Positions 1 to 8,040 of a DNA stretch of 39,968 nucleotides are shown in pieces. The notes beneath the pieces are model-generated. The model worked only from the letters and a program-made list of their open reading frames with translations, did not search any database and was not told the origin of the DNA. The stretch covers positions 1-39,968 of the forward strand of contig JABJQG010000038.1 of the NCBI GenBank assembly GCA_018663505.1, given 5' to 3'. The position numbers and the translations under genes are program-made. The stretch comes from Pseudobdellovibrionaceae bacterium. GTDB taxonomy: Bacteria > Bdellovibrionota > Bdellovibrionia > Bdellovibrionales > UBA1609. Position 1 is the stretch's first letter. The number at the start of each line of letters is the position of its first letter.

Positions 1-507
1 GGAATGTAGATCTGTGGTCTCATGCTGTGGCTCCTTGATGATTTAGTGTCGTAACCAAATCAAACCAAGAACTTCAGATCTTGGGGCCATTTTTATTTTT
101 TCGACTCGGTGCTTTCCCACAAATATGCACCTGAACCCAGTTATCAACTTTAGATGTGTTAGAAAAATGAGTTGAGTTTAAGGTGGAACAAATTATTCAC
201 ATCTAACAATATTCAGCTTCCTGAATGTTGTGTTATCACACCAGCATTTTAGTTTAATGAAATTATTAACTGGCCAATTTATTCACCCCAAAGTTCATTT
301 TGTCTCTGGGTTTTATAATTTTTGGAGCTATGGTACTTGTTCGGCGTTCAGTCAACTGACTAATATGCACAGGTACAATAACTGAGGCCATCTTAACGAG
401 GGGACTTGTATCTCGGAAATGGGTGCTCAGGCTTGTGCTCAATTAGGTGGTGGTGTACATATACTTTTCAATATTATTAGTTATAATAGTACAACAGGAG
501 CCTACTC
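1..507. other. Gene-free left edge
   Basis: No convincing gene lies here. A short frame open at the left edge stops near position 38 and could be the tail of an upstream plus-strand gene, but it is too short to identify. The only structure I see is the hairpin plus T-run at 65-101. The right end should hold the promoter of the permease gene at 508, but no clear -35/-10 pair stands out. Confidence 0.4.
65..101 (+). terminator. Possible weak intrinsic terminator
   Basis: CCAAGA (65-70) can pair with TCTTGG (79-84) across an 8-nt loop. A T-rich run with one A follows at 91-101. The stem is short and the T-run starts 6 nt after it, so this is a weak candidate. It would fit termination of a plus-strand gene ending at the left edge. 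Confidence 0.25.
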
Positions 508-1296
508 ATGTTCATTTTAGGTTATGCATCAGCGGTTATAATGGGTGGAGTTTTGGGCTTACTTGGTGGTGGAGGTTCAATCTTAACCATTCCAATACTG
601 GTATACATATTTGGTATTACCCCGTCCACAGCTACCGGATACTCTTTGTTTATTGTGGGCTTATCAGCGGCTTTTGGTGCCGTACACTATGCTAAGAAAA
701 AACAAATAGACTACAAAGTTGGTGTTATTTTTACTATTCCGGCTTTTATCGGAGTGTATATTGCCAGAAGTGTTGTGGTGCCAAATATACCACCAGAAGT
801 ATTTACTGTAACGGATTTTGTACTGACAAAAGACACACTGATCTTAGTGGTGTTTGCTACAATGATGATACTCGCCTCCATTTCTATGATTAAGGGCCGC
901 AAGGAATCGAAGGCTATAAGTGTTGTCTGGGATACAAAAAAAATTATTTTAATTTCAGTTGAGGGCTTGGCTGTAGGTGGACTCACGGGGTTTGTGGGTG
1001 CAGGTGGTGGGTTTTTAATAATTCCTGCTCTTGTAGTACTTGCGGGTCTTGAAATGAAAGTGGCCGTAGGAACATCCTTAGTTATAATTTCGATTAAATC
1101 GTTAATCGGTTTCTTAGGAGATGTGCAACATAACCCAAATATAGACTGGAATTTCTTACTCGTTTTCTGTTCATTTTCAATAATTGGAATTTTTATAGGT
1201 GGCTATTTATCAAAACATATTTCAAGTAAAAAACTTAAGCCTATTTTTGGTTGGTTTGTTCTCATCATGGGAATCATAGTCTTAATTAAAAGATAA
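508..1296 (+). CDS. TauE/SafE family membrane permease
   Basis: A 262-residue polytopic inner-membrane protein of the TauE/SafE (former DUF81) family, whose members export or take up sulfite, sulfoacetate and other small anions. The two family half-repeats are visible: an N-terminal glycine-rich helix containing GLLGGGGSILTIP, and a second copy near residue 160 containing GFVGAGGGFLIIP. Each is followed by hydrophobic helices, about eight in all. The ATG at 508 has an AGGAG box 8 nt upstream (acaacaggagcctactc). The gene converges on the secreted-protein gene at 1314 with only 17 bp between stops. The substrate cannot be told from sequence, because the family assignment is strong but functionally broad. 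Confidence 0.85.
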   Translation: MFILGYASAVIMGGVLGLLGGGGSILTIPILVYIFGITPSTATGYSLFIVGLSAAFGAVHYAKKKQIDYKVGVIFTIPAFIGVYIARSVVVPNIPPEVFTVTDFVLTKDTLILVVFATMMILASISMIKGRKESKAISVVWDTKKIILISVEGLAVGGLTGFVGAGGGFLIIPALVVLAGLEMKVAVGTSLVIISIKSLIGFLGDVQHNPNIDWNFLLVFCSFSIIGIFIGGYLSKHISSKKLKPIFGWFVLIMGIIVLIKR

Positions 1297-1313
1297 ATTG
1301 GGCGATAAAAAAA

Positions 1314-2456
1314 TCAATTCGCGCCAGGGTGAGTTTCAGTATTTCGAGTATCCAGATGGATTTGTTTCTTTAGTTTTTCGTCCACCTTATAGTAGGCGCG
1401 GTTTTCCATCTCATTGGAAAAGTGTTGAATAATGGTCTGACATTGTGTTTTTACTGTTGGACCAAATTTTTTTTGAGCATTTTTAACGAACCTTATTAAT
1501 TTCTCTCTTTCCTTTTCAATAATGGTTTTGTATTCTTTTTTCTGTTGTTTATTTAATGCGTAGTATTTACTCTTGGTTAATGCTGAAAATTCATGTGGGT
1601 TAATTTGGTAATTGCAGATCTCCTCAATAGGAAATGACCAGTCTGTAGAATTGTTTAAGCACTTAATTTTGTTTTCAAAAAAAATATCTGTAGCCTTTAA
1701 ACAGCCAACTCTTTGTGTAGACCCATGATTTAAGCAGTGTGCTCTTAAAGTAAACTTTTGTTTACCAGTGCCGCCAATCTTTAAATAGTGTTGAATATCA
1801 GCAAAATATATTTGTTTATCATCTATTTTAGCAATTTTTTTAAAAAGTTTCGTTTTTTTATTGGAAAGACTCTTGTTCTTATGAGTTCCTGGGCATTGAT
1901 AGGTTTCGTTACTCATTTCTTTCTTTTTTTGGTTATAAGATTTTAAGAGCTTTTTTTGTAAAGGACTTAGCTCAAGAACAACCTTGCTGCCACCTTTTGT
2001 ATAGGTTTTGTTATTTGCTAATAAGCCAAAGTAACAGCTTAATGCAGATTTGTTTGCGAATTTTTGAGCTTCTGCAAGATCAAATTCACCAAAAACATAA
2101 TCTTTGGAAGCCGGATCATCGTCGTTGTCATCCTCATATATATTTTTAACAAGAGAGGTGTCCAGTAATTTGATGGAGTATTCTTCTCGTCTATTTTCCC
2201 TACCAGCAACTTTTGGTTTTTTGCTAATAACCTTTGTGTTTCTACTCATGGTTTTATTAATTTTAAAGGCTTTATCTTCCTCATCATTTATAATTTCAAA
2301 AAGTTCACTGAAGGTTAATGTTGAACAGGCATAATCTTGCCAGTTATCAGGGTGCATATCCGGCCGTTGAAGAAAAAGGCGATTAGGCTCCTTTACCCTG
2401 AACTGTTCAGCCCAAAGACTGGGTGTAAAAAAAATAAGTATCATAATATATTTCAC
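1314..2456 (-). CDS. Secreted Cys-rich protein, unknown function
   Basis: I do not recognise this family. The product (380 residues) begins with a short hydrophobic stretch ending in a plausible signal-peptidase site (PSLWAEQ), so it is probably periplasmic or secreted. The mature part is Lys-rich and carries about nine cysteines spread along its length, which suggests disulfides. The frame opens with a GTG at 2456; an ATG four codons later (2444) would still leave a signal peptide, and neither has a good ribosome binding site. The gene follows cti on the same strand after a 349-bp gap, so it probably has its own promoter. Confidence 0.6.
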   Translation of the reverse strand: MKYIMILIFFTPSLWAEQFRVKEPNRLFLQRPDMHPDNWQDYACSTLTFSELFEIINDEEDKAFKINKTMSRNTKVISKKPKVAGRENRREEYSIKLLDTSLVKNIYEDDNDDDPASKDYVFGEFDLAEAQKFANKSALSCYFGLLANNKTYTKGGSKVVLELSPLQKKLLKSYNQKKKEMSNETYQCPGTHKNKSLSNKKTKLFKKIAKIDDKQIYFADIQHYLKIGGTGKQKFTLRAHCLNHGSTQRVGCLKATDIFFENKIKCLNNSTDWSFPIEEICNYQINPHEFSALTKSKYYALNKQQKKEYKTIIEKEREKLIRFVKNAQKKFGPTVKTQCQTIIQHFSNEMENRAYYKVDEKLKKQIHLDTRNTETHPGAN

Positions 2457-2805
2457 ACATTCTAATCGGTATATTGGTTTTATAATTGAGTTAAATTATG
2501 GCTTATTAAGGTGGGCATGAGGATGGCTGGTGCTTAGAAAACAATCTCAGTCTTCATGTTTATTATTAATAAATTTTCCTGCCTAAAGGTATGGGTTTAT
2601 TTATGGGTAGTGGTATGTAACTGCAATTTTTAATGGCAGCAGAACTGAATTGAAATACATAAGCTAAATAGAATTACGTTGCCTTGCAAGAGCAATATAT
2701 ATTTCAGGTCTAAATATCCCAAGGATTTACGATTAAACCCAATATTGTTTGATCACAGGTTTGCTCTACTAAAGCTCATACGAAGAACTTTTCCATTAGC
2801 TCTTC
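2457..2805. other. Intergenic gap between two minus-strand genes
   Basis: This 349-bp stretch lies between the stop of cti and the start of the Cys-rich secreted protein. It has no credible reading frame and no strong hairpin. It presumably holds the 3' end of the cti transcript and the promoter of the downstream gene, but I cannot point to either. Confidence 0.4.
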
Positions 2806-5439
2806 TTAATCATTAGCTTCATAACGAATTAAGTCTAAAATGCCATATTCTATAGGGTCTTGAGCTTTGAACTGAGCATCTAATGCGTCGTAAGTTGACC
2901 AAAACTTGTCATATGACTCGGCAAGCTTTTCATCAGTTAACTCTAGGTCATTCGGTTTTTCGTAAGGTGCACCGAATCTTCCAAAGAATCGTTTAAACTT
3001 CATACGGTCCGTGGCTCTACGAGCTATAGCTTTTTCTTCGGTTTCTCCTTTTATTCTCTTTTCGGTGGAGTGTTCGTGAAGATCGGAGATGAAATCATTA
3101 GCCTGATTTATGTCGAGCTCTATAATATAGTTCGGGTAGGAACCAATCACTTGATCACTTACAATAAGGTGATCATTATCATAATCACGATAGTATTTTT
3201 CATTTAAAATAGAGCTAAATTGATTGTCTACTTTGTAATGGGCATTAGTTTTCATAATGGAATATAGGTGATTTTGTTTTTTTGTTTTAAGCAAAACTAA
3301 TGTGACAGAAGGGAAGAATTCCACATAAGCTGTATTTATTTTTTTCCTTAAGGATATGGATTTTAATGCCTCATAGAAATCTTTTTGATTATTGATTTTT
3401 CTATTATCCCAAGCTTCAAATTTTTGATTTAAGAAGGATTCGCTTTCTGAAAGGCTATTGTAAGCAGTATCTAAACTTTTGTTTGAATTTAGGTTATCTA
3501 AGACCTTTTTTTGCATTTGTATAGCCAATTGGTTTTTTCTTTCAAGGTATGGTTTTGCTATAGCAAATTTTTGCTGTTTCACTTTTGTAGAATCGTTTCT
3601 ATGTTTTTTTGGATCACGGTACCAGTATTTTGAAATTTCATATTGTTCAGCACTGGGGAGAAAACTGAGAAAATTATCTTCGGCCTCCTCTTTTAGATAA
3701 GTCATATAAACACGTGAAAGGAGTTGGTGTTTTGCGCTGCCGAATACGTCATATCCAGCGACAAGGGAATAATAAAGCCTTTCTAGAATTGAATAATCAA
3801 TAACAAAAATTGTTTTTGACGGTGGTCCTATGAGGCCAATTGTGGCAGAGGCACTGTCTTCATGACGAAAAATAGTCTGTCGAGCCTGATTGTTTTTATT
3901 ATTCATATAGTGTTCGCCATTTGTGGAAAAACTATCTTCTCCTGTCCACAGTTGATCAATATTAAGAAGCGCACCTGATTTATCTTTAGGGCTGTAATAG
4001 TTTTTTACCATGTTTCGTCGAAGCTCTCTGTAATCTGTATTACGATCATTGAGCTTCATGGCGTTTAAAAAATATGTAAATAAAATGTAACCACTGCCAC
4101 TGTAGGCCGGTAACATTAGGTTATCTTTAGCTAAGTCATAAAATTTTGGATCTGTTACCATTGGGTCGGCATCGGGTTTTAGAAAAAATGCCCAAAAACG
4201 GTCATCAATAGAATTAAGTGCCTGAGAGCCTTTGCATACGGGTCCACGAATAAATGTACGTATATGGTAGTTAGCATTGTCCAATAAGAACTGGTACCTA
4301 GATTTGGCTGATATAGCTTTAAAAACTATAAAAGGGTTTGAGGCGACTTTATCAGTTCTTTTAGGCAGTTTTTTAATGTTTTCAACTTTAGAGTCAGCAA
4401 AGAGTGTTTGAATTCTATCGAGTTTTTCCCCACTCATGTCATATGTTAAATGATTTTTGTGTGTAATTGATTCTGTATATTTTTTGAAACAGTAAAAAAT
4501 TTGATCCTCTTTAAAGGTATCACCATAATGGTGTACAGGTATTTTAGCTACATCACCCCACTGATTTTCAACAACTTCTTCTTTTCTAACTCTTTGTTCC
4601 TTATTATCCCAAGGTCGTCTTGTGATAAGTTCATTGATTCCATTTTTACACTGTGTTGTGGAACGGACAAGCCTGTAAAAACCTGGAGTCTGGTTTTTTT
4701 CAGGTTTTTCAAAGTAAGTATGCGCTAAAAATAAATGCTCAAAGATGTATCTTGAAACGAGTTGTCTTTTTAAGGTTCTAATATTTAAGAAGGACTCCCA
4801 TTGATTTATTTTTTCTTTAACTGGGGCTGGTACCCAATTGAGTTGTTTGTACTCATCATCGGTAGGTCCCTTGGACCCAGCCATGATCCATTTTTTTAAG
4901 ACTTTGTATTCTTCACTATCTTCTTCTAAGGCGGGAAGTCCGAATGGCATTCCCATATTTTGATTACTATTAATGTGCGCCTGTAATTCTTCAATATCAG
5001 AGGGACAGGATTTAGCTTCTTCTGAAGCTTTAAATACATAGGAATTATTGGTCTGTCTTAAGTTTAACAATTGCCAAATGTATGATCCCATTAAGGCATC
5101 ATTACCACGTGCATGTTTGTCATATACGGGAGTAAAGCCTATACTTTTATATTCATAGGCTGGACGAGTTAGGGCGGGATCAGTGAAAAACCCCTGAAAT
5201 ACTCGAGAAGCATTATATAGTATGTGCTTGGAATTTAGGCCACGGTTAAAGCCTTTGTATGAAGTGAGCTTAAGTTGGCAGGGGGCATTGTAACAGCCAT
5301 GACACTGAACACAGCGCTTATTAAAAATGGGTTGGATATCTTTAACATAGGAAATTTTATCAGCGCTTATTACTTCGTTAGCAGAATAAAGGTTGGGTAA
5401 TTGAAGGAAAAAAAGTAACCCTATAAACAGTTTTATCAT
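2806..5439 (-). CDS. cti: Periplasmic fatty acid cis/trans isomerase (haem c type)
   Basis: Cti converts cis-unsaturated acyl chains of membrane phospholipids to trans, which rapidly stiffens the membrane against solvents, heat or other stress. The product (877 residues) has a signal peptide (MIKLFIGLLFFLQLPNLYSA). It is followed by the family's N-terminal haem-binding region: DIQPIFNKRC begins it, the CVQCH motif binds haem c, and the family-typical HGCYNAPCQLKL follows. The family (about 760-800 residues in pseudomonads) is known to act in the periplasm. I chose the ATG at 5439 because AAGGA sits 6 nt upstream; the frame opens two codons earlier with a TTG that abuts the AAGGA. Export and haem attachment need a cytochrome c maturation system elsewhere. 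Confidence 0.85.
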   Translation of the reverse strand: MIKLFIGLLFFLQLPNLYSANEVISADKISYVKDIQPIFNKRCVQCHGCYNAPCQLKLTSYKGFNRGLNSKHILYNASRVFQGFFTDPALTRPAYEYKSIGFTPVYDKHARGNDALMGSYIWQLLNLRQTNNSYVFKASEEAKSCPSDIEELQAHINSNQNMGMPFGLPALEEDSEEYKVLKKWIMAGSKGPTDDEYKQLNWVPAPVKEKINQWESFLNIRTLKRQLVSRYIFEHLFLAHTYFEKPEKNQTPGFYRLVRSTTQCKNGINELITRRPWDNKEQRVRKEEVVENQWGDVAKIPVHHYGDTFKEDQIFYCFKKYTESITHKNHLTYDMSGEKLDRIQTLFADSKVENIKKLPKRTDKVASNPFIVFKAISAKSRYQFLLDNANYHIRTFIRGPVCKGSQALNSIDDRFWAFFLKPDADPMVTDPKFYDLAKDNLMLPAYSGSGYILFTYFLNAMKLNDRNTDYRELRRNMVKNYYSPKDKSGALLNIDQLWTGEDSFSTNGEHYMNNKNNQARQTIFRHEDSASATIGLIGPPSKTIFVIDYSILERLYYSLVAGYDVFGSAKHQLLSRVYMTYLKEEAEDNFLSFLPSAEQYEISKYWYRDPKKHRNDSTKVKQQKFAIAKPYLERKNQLAIQMQKKVLDNLNSNKSLDTAYNSLSESESFLNQKFEAWDNRKINNQKDFYEALKSISLRKKINTAYVEFFPSVTLVLLKTKKQNHLYSIMKTNAHYKVDNQFSSILNEKYYRDYDNDHLIVSDQVIGSYPNYIIELDINQANDFISDLHEHSTEKRIKGETEEKAIARRATDRMKFKRFFGRFGAPYEKPNDLELTDEKLAESYDKFWSTYDALDAQFKAQDPIEYGILDLIRYEAND

Positions 5440-5693
5440 AAACAATCCTTATTAATATTTTTTTTGAAACTACCATAAATAGCTACTCGCATGTGTGAGT
5501 CGCTCATATTAAAGGCAGTTTTGAAATTTTTTTACGGAGACAAAGAACTTTGTATCATTAACACAATGTGTTTTTCTTACAAATGGGATTTCTGAGGAGG
5601 CTATTTTTGGAAAATGTCTATTAATGCAGTGCATTTGGGATGTGTGATTCTTGTGAGCTCTAGCCTTAATGGTTTATATGTATGCAGTCTTAT

Positions 5694-5722
5694 TTAACAT
5701 TTTAATAATAAATTATTATAAT
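5694..5722 (+). promoter_or_regulatory. Candidate sigma-70 promoter of hppA
   Basis: TTAACA (5694-5699) and a perfect TATAAT (5717-5722) are separated by exactly 17 bp. Transcription would start near 5729, leaving only about 14 nt before the ATG but still including the AAAGGAG box. The region is very AT-rich, so a chance match is possible. The rest of the 5440-5742 gap must also hold the divergent cti promoter, which I cannot place. It also has a small palindrome, AATGCA-G-TGCATT (5623-5635), that could be an operator. Confidence 0.4.
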
Positions 5723-5742
5723 TCATCAAAGGAGAATTGTCG

Positions 5743-7752
5743 ATGATAGAAATTGGAATATTAGCGCCGGCCGCTGGTTTAGTGGGATTAGTTGTTGCCC
5801 TCATTATATATATGCAAATGGTTAAGCAATCAGAGGGAACAGACAAGATGAAGAGCATCGGCGAAGAAATTCATTTAGGAGCAATGACCTTCCTTAAGGC
5901 AGAGTATTCTAAACTTGTAATTTTTGTAATTGTTGTTGCTGCTCTTTTAATGTGGAAATTTAATTTAGAAACCTCAATGGCTTTTGTTTTAGGGGCTTTT
6001 GTATCTGGCCTTGCTGGTTTTATTGGGATGAAATCTGCAACTAAAGGTAACGTAAGAACCGCTGCTGCTGCAAAAGACAGTGGTGTTGGCGCAGCTCTTC
6101 TGGTTGCTTTCAACTCTGGTTCTGTAATGGGACTCAGTGTAGCTTGTCTAGGGTTGATTGGCTTAGGGACACTTTACTATTTCTTTGGTAATCAGGAGCA
6201 AGTGGCTGTGATTACTGGTTTTTCAATGGGAGCTTCTTCTATAGCTCTTTTTGCTAGAATTGGTGGCGGTATATTCACTAAAGCTGCTGATGTTGGGTCA
6301 GATTTAGTTGGAAAAATTGAAGCTGGAATTCCAGAAGATGACCCAAGAAACCCTGGTGTGATTGCTGATAACGTTGGTGACAACGTTGGTGATGTTGCCG
6401 GTATGGGCGCGGATATTTTCGAATCTTACGTAGGTGCAATGGTTGCCTCTATTACTATTGCTGCAACAATGTCTTCTGAAGTTGTTGCTAGCCTAGGATC
6501 TTCCGCTACTAACCTATCTTTGATGAGTCTTCCTCTCACACTTTCTGTGATTGGTCTTGTGGCTTCATTGATCGGTATATTTGGAATGAATGTATTTAAA
6601 AAAATGGACCCAGCTAAAGCTTTAAATGGTTCAGAATACACTGCTGCCCTATTATTTATGATTGCTGCTTTCTTGTTTATTAAAACTCAAGGTTTCTCTA
6701 CTGGGATTTTTTGGGCGATTTTTGCAGGTTCGATGGCAGGTCTACTGATTGGTAAGGCTACTGAGTTTTACACTTCAGCCAGTCCTGTAGCAAAAATTGT
6801 GGAGGCTTCAAAGACTGGTCCAGCAACAAATATTATTGCTGGTATTGCAGTTGGTTTAGAGTCTTGCGCAATTCCATTATTTTTAATTGTTGTTGCCATC
6901 TTTTCATCTCATTATTTTGCCGGTTTATATGGAATAGCCATGGCAGCTGTGGGAATGCTTGCAACTGTTGGTGTGACTATGACTATTGATGCTTACGGTC
7001 CTGTGGCTGATAATGCTGGTGGTATTTCTCAAATGGCTGATTTAGGCCCTGAGGTTCGTGAAATCACAGATGGGTTGGATGCCATTGGTAATACAACAGC
7101 AGCAATTGGTAAAGGTTTTGCCATTGGTTCTGCAGCCCTAACTTCTTTAGCATTATTTGTTTCGTACAAACAGCAAGTTGGAGAAAGCATTAAGATGGAC
7201 ATCACAGATCCTAGGGTTGTGATGGGTCTTTTCTTAGGTGGAATGGTTGTTTTAATCGCAGCGGCAATGACAATGACATCCGTGGGTAAAGCAGCTTCAG
7301 AAATGGTTGATGAAATTCGCCGTCAGTTTCGTGAAATTCCTGGTCTTTTACAGGGTACAGGTAAACCAGATACTGCCAGCTGCGTTGAGATTTCTACAAA
7401 TGCGGCTTTAAAAGAAATGGTTTTACCAGGTGTTGTAGCTGTAATTTCTCCTGTTCTTGTTGGTTTTATCCTAGGCCCAGCAGCACTGGGTGGAATGCTT
7501 GCCGGTTCTCTTTTAGTAGGTGTTGTTTTCGCACTATTCATGTCCAATGCCGGTGGTGCTTGGGATAATGCAAAAAAATTCATTGAAAAAGGGGACATAG
7601 ATGGGGAATCCAAAGGCTCTGAAGCTCATAAAGCCACTGTTATTGGTGATACAGTGGGTGACCCGTTTAAAGATACAACTGGTCCTGCCATGAATATTTT
7701 AATTAAATTAATGTCAATTGTTGCGCTAGTTATTGCACCATTGATTGTTTAA
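5743..7752 (+). CDS. hppA: Membrane pyrophosphatase, K+-dependent type
   Basis: An ion-pumping membrane pyrophosphatase that couples PPi hydrolysis to export of H+ and/or Na+. The 669-residue length and about 16 membrane helices fit the family. The PPi/Mg site motifs are intact: [20 protein letters not shown] from about residue 198, GADIFESY just after it, and [14 protein letters not shown] near the C terminus. At the known K+-dependence positions the sequence reads [10 protein letters not shown] (449-458), with Ala453 and Gly456. K+-independent enzymes have Lys at the first of these, so a K+-dependent enzyme is predicted. Whether it pumps Na+ or H+ cannot be decided here. The ATG at 5743 has AAAGGAG 8 nt upstream; an in-frame TTG at 5737 is less likely. 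A strong terminator follows. Confidence 0.95.
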   Translation: MIEIGILAPAAGLVGLVVALIIYMQMVKQSEGTDKMKSIGEEIHLGAMTFLKAEYSKLVIFVIVVAALLMWKFNLETSMAFVLGAFVSGLAGFIGMKSATKGNVRTAAAAKDSGVGAALLVAFNSGSVMGLSVACLGLIGLGTLYYFFGNQEQVAVITGFSMGASSIALFARIGGGIFTKAADVGSDLVGKIEAGIPEDDPRNPGVIADNVGDNVGDVAGMGADIFESYVGAMVASITIAATMSSEVVASLGSSATNLSLMSLPLTLSVIGLVASLIGIFGMNVFKKMDPAKALNGSEYTAALLFMIAAFLFIKTQGFSTGIFWAIFAGSMAGLLIGKATEFYTSASPVAKIVEASKTGPATNIIAGIAVGLESCAIPLFLIVVAIFSSHYFAGLYGIAMAAVGMLATVGVTMTIDAYGPVADNAGGISQMADLGPEVREITDGLDAIGNTTAAIGKGFAIGSAALTSLALFVSYKQQVGESIKMDITDPRVVMGLFLGGMVVLIAAAMTMTSVGKAASEMVDEIRRQFREIPGLLQGTGKPDTASCVEISTNAALKEMVLPGVVAVISPVLVGFILGPAALGGMLAGSLLVGVVFALFMSNAGGAWDNAKKFIEKGDIDGESKGSEAHKATVIGDTVGDPFKDTTGPAMNILIKLMSIVALVIAPLIV

Positions 7753-7779
7753 TTTCTAATTAAAAAATTACATAAACTT

Positions 7780-7809
7780 AAAAAGGTCAGCACAGTAGCT
7801 GGCCTTTTT
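7780..7809 (+). terminator. Strong terminator after hppA
   Basis: A 12-bp stem (7780-7791 with 7798-7809, one G-T wobble) has a 6-nt loop ACAGTA. It is preceded by five A and ends in five T, so it can work on either strand. It lies 28 bp past the hppA stop. Confidence 0.85.
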
Positions 7810-7836
7810 ACATTTAAAAGGTTTACCCAAGTGTTA

Positions 7837-7985
7837 TCATATAAATGCCATTATATATTTTTTAATTTGAGGTCTTTAGCGCCAAAAGCGAGTTCGGATC
7901 GCAGCCCGCAGGGCGAGAACCGCATGTCTGAGCCTTTTGGTGTTAAAGACCTCAAATTAAAAAATGTATAATGGCATTTATATGA
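7837..7985 (+). repeat. 52-bp inverted repeat with structured 45-nt loop
   Basis: Left arm 7837-7888 and right arm 7934-7985 are inverted copies matching at 49 of 52 positions. All three differences (left-arm positions 7856, 7879, 7881) become G-U pairs in plus-strand RNA but A-C mismatches in minus-strand RNA. The 45-nt loop is GC-richer than its surroundings and can fold further: GTTC with GAAC, and GCCC-GCA-GGGC at its tip. The element sits in a convergent gap, beyond the hppA terminator and before the kinase stop. It is too long for an ordinary terminator and lacks a trailing T-run. It could be a MITE-like insertion, a structured RNA or a cruciform site. It contains no gene. Confidence 0.85.
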
Positions 7986-7998
7986 GGGCGATGTTCAA

Positions 7999-8018
7999 TA
8001 TTTTGAAAAATCAAAATA
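7999..8018 (-). other. Small hairpin near the kinase stop
   Basis: TATTTTGA (7999-8006) and TCAAAATA (8011-8018) form a perfect 8-bp stem with an AAAA loop, 22 bp past the kinase stop. No U-tract follows on the minus strand, so it may only protect the 3' end of the transcript. Confidence 0.35.
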
Positions 8019-8040
8019 CGGCCTAAAATTTGTAATTATA

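Noticed and set aside
101-150. Short strings resembling pieces of the Cas9 tracrRNA tail (tcggtgcttt, ttatcaactt).
   Set aside because: The pieces are about 10 nt each, in the wrong order, without the pairing partners, and no CRISPR repeats or cas genes are in the window.
447-695. An 82-residue plus-strand frame overlapping the start of the TauE/SafE gene.
   Set aside because: It lies in another frame of a clearly coding gene, with unlikely composition (many Trp and aromatic residues) and no ribosome site.
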